From the NCBI RefSeq assembly GCF_001245615.1, contig NZ_CWKH01000003.1:1-64000 (forward strand): a stretch of DNA of 64,000 bases, in the 5' to 3' direction. Positions 17,630-28,762 of this stretch are shown here, piece by piece. How positions within the stretch are numbered: position 1 is the first letter of the stretch; every line of letters begins with the position of its first letter. A program made the position numbers and the translations under genes. Origin of the DNA: Mycolicibacterium neworleansense (GTDB lineage Bacteria > Actinomycetota > Actinomycetes > Mycobacteriales > Mycobacteriaceae). The notes below the pieces were generated by a model. The model worked only from the letters and a program-made list of their open reading frames with translations. It ran no database searches and was not told where the DNA came from.

Positions 17630-18292
17630 TCACTCCGTAGGTGTTGTTGTGAGCGTGGACGTTTCCACGCCGACGACCCTGGCGATGTCCGCCGCACTGA
17701 TCGGGCCCGTCCGCAGGATGCGCGGCTGGACGCCGGTGAGGTCGACGATCGTGGATGCGGCCTGTTGTTCGGCGGGCCCGCCGTCGAGATAGACCTCGAC
17801 CTTGTCACCGAGTTGCTCGTGGGCCTCGGCAGCGGTCACCGCGGCCGGCTGGCCCGAGACATTGGCACTGGACTGCGCCATGGGCCCGACTTCCCGCAGC
17901 AACTCGATGGCCACCGGGTGCAGCGGCATCCGCAGCATGACGCTGCCGTTGGCGTCACCGAGATCCCACTGCAGCGACGGTGCCTGCGTGACCACCAGGC
18001 TCAGCGCACCCGGCCAGAACGCCCGGATCAACTCGCGGGCGGCCGGCGGCACGGAGTACACCAGCCCGTCGATGGTGTTCCACGAACCGACGAACACACC
18101 GACGGGCATGTTGCGGCCCCGGCCCTTGGCCGCCAGCAGTGCACCCACCGCTTCCGAATCGAACGCGTCGGCCCCGATGCCGTAGACGGTGTCGGTGGGC
18201 ATCACCACGAGCCGGCCACCTTTGACCGCGCTGACCGCCGAGGCGATGCCGGTCGCACGCTGATCGGCATCGGTGCAATCGAAGATGGTCAT
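17630..18292 (-). CDS. threonylcarbamoyl-AMP synthase (Sua5/YrdC)
   Basis: Makes threonylcarbamoyl-AMP from threonine, bicarbonate and ATP for the t6A37 modification of ANN-reading tRNAs. The 220-residue protein has the YrdC fold signatures VVMPTDTVYGIGADA, KGRGRNMP and SSANVSGQPA. It corresponds to Rv1301 and lies between prmC and wecA as in M. tuberculosis. It is close to a bare YrdC domain in length, so the C-terminal Sua5 domain is absent. Confidence 0.92.
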   Translation of the reverse strand: MTIFDCTDADQRATGIASAVSAVKGGRLVVMPTDTVYGIGADAFDSEAVGALLAAKGRGRNMPVGVFVGSWNTIDGLVYSVPPAARELIRAFWPGALSLVVTQAPSLQWDLGDANGSVMLRMPLHPVAIELLREVGPMAQSSANVSGQPAAVTAAEAHEQLGDKVEVYLDGGPAEQQAASTIVDLTGVQPRILRTGPISAADIARVVGVETSTLTTTPTE

Positions 18293-18322
18293 GTCGGCTC
18301 CCCGGTCGGTGCGCGCATCAAC

Positions 18323-19168
18323 TCAGCTTCTCGCAATCCGCGTCGCCGTGACAAAGCGGGGTCGCCCGGCGAGGTCACGACGCGCGGTGACCCCGGTGAA
18401 GTGTCCGTCGTCGGCGAAAGTGCCGACGCACAGCTCGGAAGTGGTGTCATCGTGTTCGATGCCGCACGGCGCACCGTCGCGCAACCACCGCGCGGCGAGG
18501 GTGACGATCGGCCGGATCACCGACATGCCGTCCGGGCCGCCGAACAGCGCGGCAGCGGGATCATGTTCGGCCACTTCGGGTTCCAGGATCGCAGCCTCTG
18601 GGATATAGGGCGGGTTGGATACCAGCAGGTCCACCCGGGCATCGAGCTCGGCCAGCAGGCCCGGCGTGGTGACGTCGGCTTCGACGATTTCGACGGGCGT
18701 GCCCGCCGCGTTGCGTCGCGCAAATTCCAGGGCCGCCGACGAGTTCTCGACGGCCAGCACCCGCGCATCGGGCCACCGCGCGGCCAGCCCCAACGCCAAC
18801 GCGCCCGAGCCGGTGCACAGGTCGACGATCAGCGGGTTGTCCGGTAGCCGTTGTGCACACGCCCATTCCAGCAGCGCCTCGGTTTCCGGGCGCGGGATGA
18901 ACACACCGGGGCCGACGGCGAGCGTCAACGGACCGAACGGCGCGGTGCCGACCAGGTGCTGCAAAGGGATGCGGCGGGACCGGGCGGCGACGAGTTCGTC
19001 ATAGTCCTGCTCGAACCGGCCGCCGGGCTCGTCGACAAACATCAGCCGGCTGCGGTCGACACCCACGATGTGTGCGGCCAGCAGCTCGGCGTCGATACGC
19101 GGGGAGGCGACGCCGGCGGCGGCCAGGCGTGCCGTTGCGGCCTCGATCGCCTGCCGCAGACGGGTCAT
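18323..19168 (-). CDS. prmC: release factor glutamine methyltransferase
   Basis: Methylates the glutamine of the GGQ motif of release factors 1 and 2. The 281-residue protein has an N-terminal helical release-factor-binding domain. A SAM-binding Rossmann domain follows, with [15 protein letters not shown] and the substrate motif NPPYIP. The ATG overlaps the prfA stop in a 4-base ATGA, so it is translated together with its substrate, release factor 1. The frame is open far upstream inside prfA, but the homology starts here. Confidence 0.95.
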   Translation of the reverse strand: MTRLRQAIEAATARLAAAGVASPRIDAELLAAHIVGVDRSRLMFVDEPGGRFEQDYDELVAARSRRIPLQHLVGTAPFGPLTLAVGPGVFIPRPETEALLEWACAQRLPDNPLIVDLCTGSGALALGLAARWPDARVLAVENSSAALEFARRNAAGTPVEIVEADVTTPGLLAELDARVDLLVSNPPYIPEAAILEPEVAEHDPAAALFGGPDGMSVIRPIVTLAARWLRDGAPCGIEHDDTTSELCVGTFADDGHFTGVTARRDLAGRPRFVTATRIARS

Positions 19169-20250
19169 GACTGCTGCTGCAGCCGGGCCTGTTTGTCGGC
19201 GGCACCCAGCGCATCGAGCAACGCGTCCATGTCCCCGTCGAGCACCTGATCGAGGTTGTGCGCCTTGAAGTTGATGCGGTGATCCGCGATCCGGTTCTCG
19301 GGGAAGTTGTAGGTGCGGATCCGTTCGCTGCGGTCCACCGTGCGGATCTGGCTGGCTCGGTCGGCCGATGCGTCGGCCGACGCCTGCTCCTCGGCAAGCG
19401 CCTGCAGTCGCGCGGCGAGCACCACCATGGCCCGGGCCTTGTTCTGCAGCTGCGAGCGCTCGTTCTGGCATGTCACGACGATTCCCGTGGGCAGGTGGGT
19501 GATGCGGACCGCGGAGTCGGTCGTGTTCACGCCCTGTCCGCCCTTGCCGGAGGACCGGTAGACGTCGATGCGCAGATCGGACTCGTCGATCTGCACCTGC
19601 TCGACGTCTTCGGGCTCGGGATAGACCAGGACGCCGGCGGCCGAGGTGTGCACGCGGCCCTGCGATTCGGTGACGGGCACCCGCTGGACGCGGTGGACGC
19701 CGCCCTCGAACTTCATGCGCGACCACACGCCGTCGGCGGAATCGCCCTTGCTGGCGATGGTGATCGTGGCGTCCTTGTAGCCGCCGAGGTCGGACCACGT
19801 CTCGTCGAGCACGGTCACCGTCCAGCCGTGCCGCTCAGCGTACCGGATGTACATCCGGGCCAGGTCGGCGGCGAACAGCGCCGATTCCTCTCCGCCTTCC
19901 CCGGACTTGACCTCAAGCACGATGTCATCGGCGTCGTGCGGGTCGCGGGGCGCGAGCTGGTCGGTCAGCTGCGCGTCGAGCTCGGTGACCTTGGCGGTCA
20001 GCTCGTCCACCTCGTCGGCGAAGCTGGGATCGTCGGCCGCGAGTTCACGGGCCGCCTCGAGATCGCCGCGAGCGGCTTCGAGCTTGCGGTAGGTGCCGAC
20101 GACAGGCGACACCTGGGCGAAACGGCGGCCCACCTTGCGCGCGGCCGAGGCATCGGCGTGCAGGTTGGGATCGGCGAGCTGGCGCTCCAGGTCCGCGTGC
20201 TCAGCGAGCAGCGCCTCGATCGCGGGAGCGGTATCCGTCACGTCAGCCAC
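19165..20250 (-). CDS. prfA: peptide chain release factor 1
   Basis: Reads UAA and UAG and triggers peptide release on the ribosome (361 residues). The codon-recognition motif is PVT in [10 protein letters not shown], the RF1-type PxT. The catalytic GGQ is in [17 protein letters not shown]. An N-terminal coiled-coil domain precedes them. It follows rpmE after 93 bases and overlaps prmC by four bases. Confidence 0.97.
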   Translation of the reverse strand: MADVTDTAPAIEALLAEHADLERQLADPNLHADASAARKVGRRFAQVSPVVGTYRKLEAARGDLEAARELAADDPSFADEVDELTAKVTELDAQLTDQLAPRDPHDADDIVLEVKSGEGGEESALFAADLARMYIRYAERHGWTVTVLDETWSDLGGYKDATITIASKGDSADGVWSRMKFEGGVHRVQRVPVTESQGRVHTSAAGVLVYPEPEDVEQVQIDESDLRIDVYRSSGKGGQGVNTTDSAVRITHLPTGIVVTCQNERSQLQNKARAMVVLAARLQALAEEQASADASADRASQIRTVDRSERIRTYNFPENRIADHRINFKAHNLDQVLDGDMDALLDALGAADKQARLQQQS

Positions 20251-20343
20251 ATCCTTTCCACTTATGCCGCCAACTCGTTCCTGAAAACGAGAACAGCGCC
20301 CAGATCTGACGCATATGCGACAGATCGGGCGCCGTTGACGTAG

Positions 20344-20586
20344 CTACTTGTCGGCTGCGGCAGCCTGATCACCGGCAGGCTTGCGCTTGCCGTACCGCTT
20401 CTCGAAGCGGGCCACGCGGCCGCCGCTGTCGAGGATCTTCTGCTTGCCGGTGTAGAACGGGTGGCACTGCGAGCAGACCTCGACCACGATCTGGCCGCTC
20501 TGCTTGGTGCTACGGGTCTGGAAGGTATTGCCGCAACCACAGTGCACCGTGGTCTCGACATACTCAGGGTGAATGCCTGTTTTCAT
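20344..20586 (-). CDS. rpmE: 50S ribosomal protein L31
   Basis: An 80-residue L31 of the zinc-binding (C+) type, with Cys residues in HCGCGN and VCSQCHPF. It starts at the ATG giving MKTGIHPEY, with GAAGAGGAA just upstream. A -10-like CATAAT lies about 75 bases upstream on the minus strand without a good -35. The 142 bases between it and the fadD stop hold no other gene. Confidence 0.96.
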   Translation of the reverse strand: MKTGIHPEYVETTVHCGCGNTFQTRSTKQSGQIVVEVCSQCHPFYTGKQKILDSGGRVARFEKRYGKRKPAGDQAAAADK

Positions 20587-20729
20587 GGGTTCCTCTTCAA
20601 TCGTTGGCCCGGGTCGCCCGCAATTCAGATGGACGTGAACCGGGACCGAGGGTCGGCGGTCCATTATGCCAGGTCAACCGCCAACAGCCTAAACGCGCGA
20701 TGACCGGCCACTATTCCTCGCCGGTTCGG

Positions 20730-22283
20730 TCACATGGCTGTGTAGGCCGTGCCGTCGCGCTTCCACAGCACGCGACCGGCCGGATCGGCACCGAGCGCGA
20801 CCAGTTCACGCTTGAGGATCTTGTTGGTCGCGGTGCTGGGCAGATCGTCGGCGAGCCAGACGTACCGCGGCCAGGACTTGGGCGACAGGTCCGCTTGCGC
20901 GGCGAGGAACTCCGCGAACGATTCCGGTGTCAGGGTCTGACCGTCGCGCAGCACGATGGCCGCCATCACCTGATCGCCGACGAATTCGTCGGGGACAGGG
21001 TAGACCGCGACGCGGCTGATGACCGCCTCCCGCAACAGGATCCGCTCGATCGGCGCGGCGGTGATGTTCTCGCCGTCCACCCGCATCCAGTCCGCGGTCC
21101 GCCCGGCCAGGTAGATCCAGCCGTCGGCGTCGCGGTAGGCCAGGTCGCCCGACCAGTACATGCCGTGCCGGAGCCGCTCGTCGGTCGCGTCCTGATCGTT
21201 GTGGTAGCCGCGGAACATCCCGCTGCCGTTGGTGTTGACCAGCTCGCCGGTGGCGGCGTCGGCGTTGACCAGCGCGCCGGTCTCGTCGAACCGGGCGACC
21301 TCGCACTCCTCAACGGTTTCCGGGTTGTATATCGCCACCCCGGGAAATCCCTGGCCGACGCTGCCGGGCGGGGTGCCCTCGGAGCGGGTGATGATGATCG
21401 CCAGCTCGGTAGAGCCGAACCCATCCCACACACTGCAGCCGAACCGCCGGCTGAACTCGTCGATGTCGCGGTCGGCGGCCTCGTTGCCGAACGCCACCCG
21501 CAGCGTGTTGTCGTGGTCGTCGTCGTGGGCGGGGGTGGCCAGGATGTAGGCCAGCGGCTTGCCCACGTAGTTCATGTAGGTGGCGCCGTAGCGGCGGATG
21601 TCCGGCAGGAAACCGGACGCGGAGAACTGTGCCGGCGCCATGGCGGCACCGGATCCGAGTGCCACGCCCCAGCCCGCGTACACGCCGTTCGAGTGGAACA
21701 ACGGCATGGCCAGGTAGCAGGTGTCCGCCTCGGTGAGGTCGTAACGCTGTACCAGTGCCGCAGCCGAGAACAGCACGATGGAATGTGCCACCTCGACCGC
21801 CTTGGGCTCACCGCTGGTGCCCGAGGTGAAAATCATCATGAAGGTGTCGTCGGGCCCGACCTCGCGGTGCGGGGTGAGTTCCTGCGGCGACCAGACTGCT
21901 TCCGACACGTCGATGACGGTGACCCCCGGCAGCTCGACACCGTCGAGCAGCTCGCGGTGCTGCGGGTCCACGAGCACGAATTGACATTCGACCCGGGCGA
22001 TATCGCGGGCCAGCGCCTCGCCCCGGCGGGTGTTGTTGATCCCGCACAGCACGTAGCCGCCGAGTGCCGCGGCGGCCAGCGCGGTCAGCATGTCGGGGGT
22101 GTTGCCCAGCAGGGTGCCGACATGCAGCGGGCGCTGCGGATCGGCCATGCCGATCAGGGAGGCCGCCTGGGCCTTCGCCTCGCCGATGTGCTCGCGCCAG
22201 GTCCAGGTACGGTCGCCGTACTTGACGGCGACCGTGTCGCCTCCTTCGCGCTCGCGGAGCAGCTGCTGCAGCGTTTCGGCCAT
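20730..22283 (-). CDS. acyl-CoA synthetase, FadD1/FadD17-like
   Basis: Adenylate-forming ligase that activates a fatty or other carboxylic acid with ATP and CoA (517 residues). Visible motifs are the P-loop IFTSGTSGEPKAVEV, DGFGSTELAI, the hinge YWSGDLAYRDADGWIYLAGR and the C-terminal lysine region TATNKILKREL. The N-terminus VKYGDRTWTWREH is typical of mycobacterial FadD1/FadD17 proteins. It stands divergently from a TetR gene with an operator-like dyad between them. The substrate cannot be told from sequence. Confidence 0.85.
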   Translation of the reverse strand: MAETLQQLLREREGGDTVAVKYGDRTWTWREHIGEAKAQAASLIGMADPQRPLHVGTLLGNTPDMLTALAAAALGGYVLCGINNTRRGEALARDIARVECQFVLVDPQHRELLDGVELPGVTVIDVSEAVWSPQELTPHREVGPDDTFMMIFTSGTSGEPKAVEVAHSIVLFSAAALVQRYDLTEADTCYLAMPLFHSNGVYAGWGVALGSGAAMAPAQFSASGFLPDIRRYGATYMNYVGKPLAYILATPAHDDDHDNTLRVAFGNEAADRDIDEFSRRFGCSVWDGFGSTELAIIITRSEGTPPGSVGQGFPGVAIYNPETVEECEVARFDETGALVNADAATGELVNTNGSGMFRGYHNDQDATDERLRHGMYWSGDLAYRDADGWIYLAGRTADWMRVDGENITAAPIERILLREAVISRVAVYPVPDEFVGDQVMAAIVLRDGQTLTPESFAEFLAAQADLSPKSWPRYVWLADDLPSTATNKILKRELVALGADPAGRVLWKRDGTAYTAM

Positions 22284-22303
22284 CCGATGATCCCCAAAGA
22301 TTA

Positions 22304-22329
22304 GTGAACAGATTTAGAAAACTGTCTAC
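22304..22329. promoter_or_regulatory. operator-like dyad between fadD and the TetR gene
   Basis: Two 13-base halves, GTGAACAGATTTA and GAAAACTGTCTAC, form an imperfect inverted repeat matching at nine of 13 positions; its core is ACAG...CTGT. It starts 21 bases before the fadD start, where a repressor would block transcription. It is the best candidate binding site for the adjacent TetR protein. Confidence 0.5.
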
Positions 22330-22408
22330 CATGGTTGTGGCGCGACGGGATACACCCTTGGCAGAATCATGTACCTAACCACCGCCAGAAGACCAGGAGA
22401 CACCACAG

Positions 22409-23014
22409 TTGACCAGCACCACGGCCCCGCGCAGCGTGCGAGATCGACTGATAGACGCTGCCGAGGAATGTCTGCGCACCAAGGGCATTCGCGCCACCAC
22501 CGTCTCCGAGGTGGCCGAGGCCGCAGGCGTATCGCGCGGGTGGCTGTACCGCCACTTCCCTGACAAGGTGACCCTGCTGGGCGCGGTGATCGTGCGGCTC
22601 AACGACACGTTCTGGTCGGAAGCCCAGGCCATGCTCGAGCAGATCGACGGGCTGGACCGGCAGATCGCCTGGGGTGTCGCCAACGGCCTGCGGGCGTACG
22701 ACGATCCCGGCGCGGTGTTGATGAAGCTCCGCACCGACGAGCCCGAGGAGTTCGCCGCCTGTGCGGGCGCCGGCGTACAGGGCATGATCCCCGATCTCGC
22801 CGAATTCTGGTCGCCCTACCTGGCGGCCGCCCGCGACCGCGGCGAGGTCCGCGCCGACATCAACCTCCCCGAGGCGTCGGAATGGGTTGCGCGAGTGTTG
22901 ATCTCGCTGGCGACCGTGCCGGGCAACACACTGGATCCCAGTGACGGGGACGCGGTCCTCGCCCAGGTTCGGCGCTACCTGATGCCCGCGCTGCGCCCGG
23001 CGACAACTTCCTGA
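22409..23014 (+). CDS. TetR family transcriptional regulator
   Basis: A 201-residue regulator. The N-terminal helix-turn-helix (about 10-56) includes IRATTVSEVAEAAGVSRGWLYRHFPDK. The C-terminal domain would bind a ligand, plausibly an acyl-CoA or fatty acid made or used by the divergent acyl-CoA synthetase; that is inference. The start is a TTG at 22409, supported by the ribosome site AGGAGA eight bases upstream. A bidirectional terminator follows. Confidence 0.88.
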   Translation: MTSTTAPRSVRDRLIDAAEECLRTKGIRATTVSEVAEAAGVSRGWLYRHFPDKVTLLGAVIVRLNDTFWSEAQAMLEQIDGLDRQIAWGVANGLRAYDDPGAVLMKLRTDEPEEFAACAGAGVQGMIPDLAEFWSPYLAAARDRGEVRADINLPEASEWVARVLISLATVPGNTLDPSDGDAVLAQVRRYLMPALRPATTS

Positions 23015-23023
23015 CGGCACGCA

Positions 23024-23050
23024 AAAGGCCCCCGAATATCGGGGGCCTTT
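23024..23050. terminator. bidirectional intrinsic terminator between the TetR gene and rho
   Basis: Perfect 12-base arms, AAAGGCCCCCGA and TCGGGGGCCTTT, enclose the loop ATA. A-tracts and T-tracts at the two ends give it terminator character on both strands. It sits between two convergent genes. Confidence 0.85.
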
Positions 23051-23063
23051 CACGTTGTCGTAC

Positions 23064-25079
23064 TTAGTCGACGTCCATCGAGCCCGGGGCGGTCTTGGAG
23101 ACCTGCACCAGGAACTCGTAGTTGTTCTTGGTCTTGCGCAGCTGGCTCATCAGCAGGTCGATGGCCTGGTGCGAATCCAGGCCGGACAGCACGCGGCGCA
23201 GCTTGTGCACGATCGCGAACTCATCCGGGGACAGCAGCAGCTCGTCCTTGCGGGTGCCGGACGGGTTGACGTCGACCGCGGGGAACACCCGGCGCTCGGC
23301 GATCTTGCGGTCCAGCTTGAGCTCGGCGTTACCGGTGCCCTTGAACTCCTCGAAGATCACGGTGTCACCCGTCGAACCGGTCTCGACCATCGCCGTGGCG
23401 ATGATGGTCAGCGAGCCGCCGTGCTCGATGTTGCGCGCCGCGCCGAGGAACCGCTTGGGCGGGTACAGCGCGGTGGAGTCCACACCACCGGACAGGATGC
23501 GGCCCGAGGCCGGGGACGCGTTGTTGTACGCGCGGCCCAGCCGGGTGATCGAGTCCAGCAGCACCACGACGTCCTTGCCCTGCTCGACCAGGCGCTTGGC
23601 CCGCTCGATCGCCAGCTCGGCGGCCTGGGTGTGGTCTGACGGCGGACGGTCGAACGTCGAGGCGATGACCTCGCCCTTCACCGAACGCTGCATGTCGGTG
23701 ACCTCTTCCGGACGCTCGTCGACGAGCACCACCATGAGGTGGCATTCCGGGTTGTTCTTGGTGATCGCGTTGGCGATGTCCTGCATGATCGTGGTCTTGC
23801 CGGCCTTGGGCGGCGACACGATCAGGGCGCGCTGGCCCTTACCGATCGGCATGATCAGGTCGATCACGCGGGTGGTCAGCCGCTCGGGCGTGGTCTCCAG
23901 GCGCAGCCGCTGGTTCGGGTACAGCGGGGTCAGCTTGGTGAAGTCGGGGCGGTTCTTGGCCGCTTCGACGGGACCACCGTTGACGCTGTCCAGGCGCACC
24001 AGCGGGTTGAACTTCTGCCGCGGGTTGTTGCCACCGCCGTCGCCCTCTCGGGGCACGCGCACCGCGCCGGTGACCGCATCGCCACGGCGCAGACCGTTCT
24101 TGCGCACCATGTTCATCGACACGTAGACGTCGTTCGGCCCGGCCAGGTAGCCCGAGGTACGGACGAATGCGTAGTTGTCGAGGACATCGAGGATGCCGGC
24201 GACCGGCTGGACGACGTCGTCCTCACGCAGCTCGGTCTCGTTTCCACCCTCGGCGCCGCGCTCTCCACGGCGGCGACGGTCACGGTCACGGAACCGGCGG
24301 CCGCGGCGGCCCTGACGGCCCTCGCCGTCGTCATCGCCATCGTTGTTGCCTGACGAGTTTCCGCCCCGGTTCTGCTGGTTGTCCTGCTGATCGGACTGGT
24401 CGCGGGCCTGGCCCTTGTCCTGCTTCTGGTCGCGGTCGCCCTTGTTGTCGCCCTTGTTCTCGCCGTCGGACTGGTCGCGCTGCTCGCGCTTCTCACGCCG
24501 TTCCTGGCGGTCACGCTTGTCCTGCTTGGCGGGCTTTTCCTGCTGCTCAGCGGCAGGTTCGGCATCCTTGGTGTCGGCCTCGGCCGCGGACTGCGCCTTA
24601 GCCTCGCCCTTGGGAGCCTCGGCGGCTGCGGCCGCCGAGTCGTCCTGAGTGGCCTCGGCGACCGGGGCACCGGCCTGACGCGAGGAACCCCGGCGTTCAC
24701 GACGACGGGTCGCGGGCTGCTCAGCGGCCTCGGCGCCGGCGTCCGGCTGGACGTCGGCGGGGGCGTTCTCCGGGGCCTGGGTGGCGCCGTTGGATTCGCC
24801 GCGGTGGGCGCGAATGGCTGCGATCAATTCACTCTTGCGCAAACCGGACGCGCCTTCAACACCGATTTCCTTGGCCAGCGCTCGCAGCTCAGGCAGCACC
24901 ATGGTCGACAGCGACGCGGGCCGGGCGCTCGAAGCGCGCCGCGCGGTGTCCGAACCGGGCGCAGAGGCAGCAGCCGGGGCCGCGGTGTCAGCGGTCGCAG
25001 TGCTTTCAGATGTCACGGCGTTCGGTATATCTCCAGCGCCATTGGCGCTGTCAGCCGTGAAGAGGTCCGTATCTGTCAC
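23064..25079 (-). CDS. rho: transcription termination factor Rho
   Basis: Hexameric RNA helicase for factor-dependent termination (671 residues). The first 40 residues and about 50-90 include a Rho N-terminal helical domain (STMVLPELRALAKEIG). Residues about 95-275 form a low-complexity insertion rich in Ala/Glu, then Lys/Arg/Gln/Asp, then Asn/Gly/Arg, as in other mycobacterial Rho. The RNA-binding domain follows, then the ATPase with SPPKAGKTTIM, VDERPEEVTD and the Q/R loops. The GTG start has AAAGGA upstream. The long leader is listed separately. Confidence 0.97.
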   Translation of the reverse strand: MTDTDLFTADSANGAGDIPNAVTSESTATADTAAPAAASAPGSDTARRASSARPASLSTMVLPELRALAKEIGVEGASGLRKSELIAAIRAHRGESNGATQAPENAPADVQPDAGAEAAEQPATRRRERRGSSRQAGAPVAEATQDDSAAAAAEAPKGEAKAQSAAEADTKDAEPAAEQQEKPAKQDKRDRQERREKREQRDQSDGENKGDNKGDRDQKQDKGQARDQSDQQDNQQNRGGNSSGNNDGDDDGEGRQGRRGRRFRDRDRRRRGERGAEGGNETELREDDVVQPVAGILDVLDNYAFVRTSGYLAGPNDVYVSMNMVRKNGLRRGDAVTGAVRVPREGDGGGNNPRQKFNPLVRLDSVNGGPVEAAKNRPDFTKLTPLYPNQRLRLETTPERLTTRVIDLIMPIGKGQRALIVSPPKAGKTTIMQDIANAITKNNPECHLMVVLVDERPEEVTDMQRSVKGEVIASTFDRPPSDHTQAAELAIERAKRLVEQGKDVVVLLDSITRLGRAYNNASPASGRILSGGVDSTALYPPKRFLGAARNIEHGGSLTIIATAMVETGSTGDTVIFEEFKGTGNAELKLDRKIAERRVFPAVDVNPSGTRKDELLLSPDEFAIVHKLRRVLSGLDSHQAIDLLMSQLRKTKNNYEFLVQVSKTAPGSMDVD

Positions 25080-25392
25080 GGATTTCCTTTCTTTCCCTCG
25101 CGCATCAGGTCGTACGAGGGTTCCCCAAAGGTCGATGCGCGTTCAGCTGAACCGCTGAGCGCGTAGCTCACACCGTCGCCTGTGCAACGGCGATCGCCAG
25201 GATTCGCCGATATACGGCGAACCGTCAGTCCACGAGTAGAACACAAGAAGATTGGGTGGTCGTCCTGGTGTCGACGCAGGCAGAAACGCTGCGAGTGCTG
25301 GACGAGAGCGAGAATAACCCGCTTTGGTGAAGTAATCAAGCAACGTCAACGCTGGGCGTGTGGTGTTTGCTTCTTCTCGTGTCGCTCAATCG
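25080..25392 (-). promoter_or_regulatory. rho promoter and 5' leader
   Basis: This 313-nt gap between thrB and rho holds a good promoter (25311-25339) and a predicted leader of about 225 nt. The leader contains a hairpin with arms TTCGCCG and CGGCGAA (25203-25221). A second hairpin, GCGTTCAGC with GCTGAGCGC, spans 25139-25162 and contains the palindrome GTTCAGCTGAAC. A nine-codon ORF (25076-25105) starts at an ATG and ends in a TGA that overlaps the GTG of rho. This layout suggests control after initiation, plausibly by Rho itself. Confidence 0.6.
25311..25339 (-). promoter_or_regulatory. rho promoter
   Basis: On the minus strand TTGATT (25339-25334) and TATTCT (25316-25311) are separated by 17 bases, matching the mycobacterial SigA consensus well. 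It lies in the gap after thrB, so rho has its own transcription start near 25305. Confidence 0.7.
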
Positions 25393-27442
<2,050 letters not shown>

Positions 27443-27446
<4 letters not shown>

Positions 27447-28762
27447 GCGGTCGTTCCTTCCATACGCAGCACGCTGTTGATGGTCTGCACCACGTCGAGA
27501 TCGGCCAGCGCCTCGACGGTTTCCGAGAGCGCGGCATCGGTGGCCTGGTGGGTGACCACGACGATCCGGGCGCCACACGGCTGCCCCTCCTCGTCGACCA
27601 TGCCCTCCTGGCGCACCTCGGCGATGCTGACCTCACGCTTGGCGAATTCGGCTGCCACGGCGGACAACACGCCGGGCCGGTCCGAAACATTCATGTTGAC
27701 GTAGTAACGGGTGGGGATGAACCCGATCGGGGCGATCGGCAACTTGGCGTACTTCGATTCGCGCGGGCCACGGCCACCCTGGACCCGGTTGCGCGCGGCC
27801 ATCACGACGTCGCCCATCACCGCCGATGCGGTCGGCGCTCCCCCGGCGCCCTGGCCGTAGAACATCAGCCGGCCGGCCGCCTCGGCCTCGACCACCACCG
27901 CGTTGAAGGCGCCGTTGACCGCGGCGAGCGGGTGGGACAACGGCACCAGTGCCGGGTAGACCCGGGCCGAAACACGTTGCTTGCCTTCATCACTGGTCAG
28001 CCGCTCACAGATGGCCAGGAGCTTGATGGTGCAACCCAGCGCGCGTGCGGACTCGAAGTCGGCCGCGCTCACCTTGGTGATGCCTTCGCGATACACGTCG
28101 TCGGCGGTGACCCGGGTGTGGAAGGCGATCGAGGCCAGGATCGCGGCCTTGGCCGCGGCGTCGTAGCCCTCGACGTCGGCGGTGGGATCGGCCTCGGCGT
28201 AACCCAGCGCGCCGGCGTCGGCCAGGGCCGAGGTGTAATCGGCGCCGGTGCTGTCCATCTCGGACAGGATGTAGTTGGTGGTGCCGTTGACGATGCCGGC
28301 CACCCGCAGCACCGTGTCGCCGGCCAGCGATTGGGTGAGCGGCCGGATGACCGGGATGGCACCCGCCACCGCGGCCTCGAAATACAGGTCCACGCGCGCC
28401 TTTTCGGCGGCCTGCGCGAGTTCACCGGTGGACTGCGCCATCAGCGCCTTGTTGGCGGTGACCACCGACTTGCCCTGTTCGAGCGCGGCGAGGATGGCCT
28501 TGCGGGCCGGCTTCACCGGACCCATCAACTCCACCACGATGTCGACGTCGTCGCGTGACACCAACTCCATGATGTCGTCGGTGAGCAGATCCTTCGGCAC
28601 GCCACGGTCACCGGAGACCTTGCGCACTCCGATACCGCGCAGCTCGAGCGGGGCACCGATACGGGCTGCGAGATCGGTGGCGCTCTCGTTGATGATGCGC
28701 ACCACTTCGCTGCCGACGTTGCCCAGCCCCAGGACCGCTACGCCGATGGACTTCTCACTCAT
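27443..28762 (-). CDS. hom: homoserine dehydrogenase
   Basis: Reduces aspartate semialdehyde to homoserine with NAD(P)H (439 residues). The N-terminal Rossmann motif is [10 protein letters not shown]; the catalytic domain has [22 protein letters not shown]-terminal ACT domain (from about 355; [16 protein letters not shown]) predicts feedback inhibition, most likely by threonine. The ATG overlaps the lysA stop by four bases. M. tuberculosis calls this gene thrA. Confidence 0.96.

Noticed and set aside
25076..25339. An 87-codon ORF upstream of rho
   Set aside because: Its first codon lies inside the -35 box of the rho promoter, so the long form cannot be transcribed from it; only the last nine codons remain plausible.
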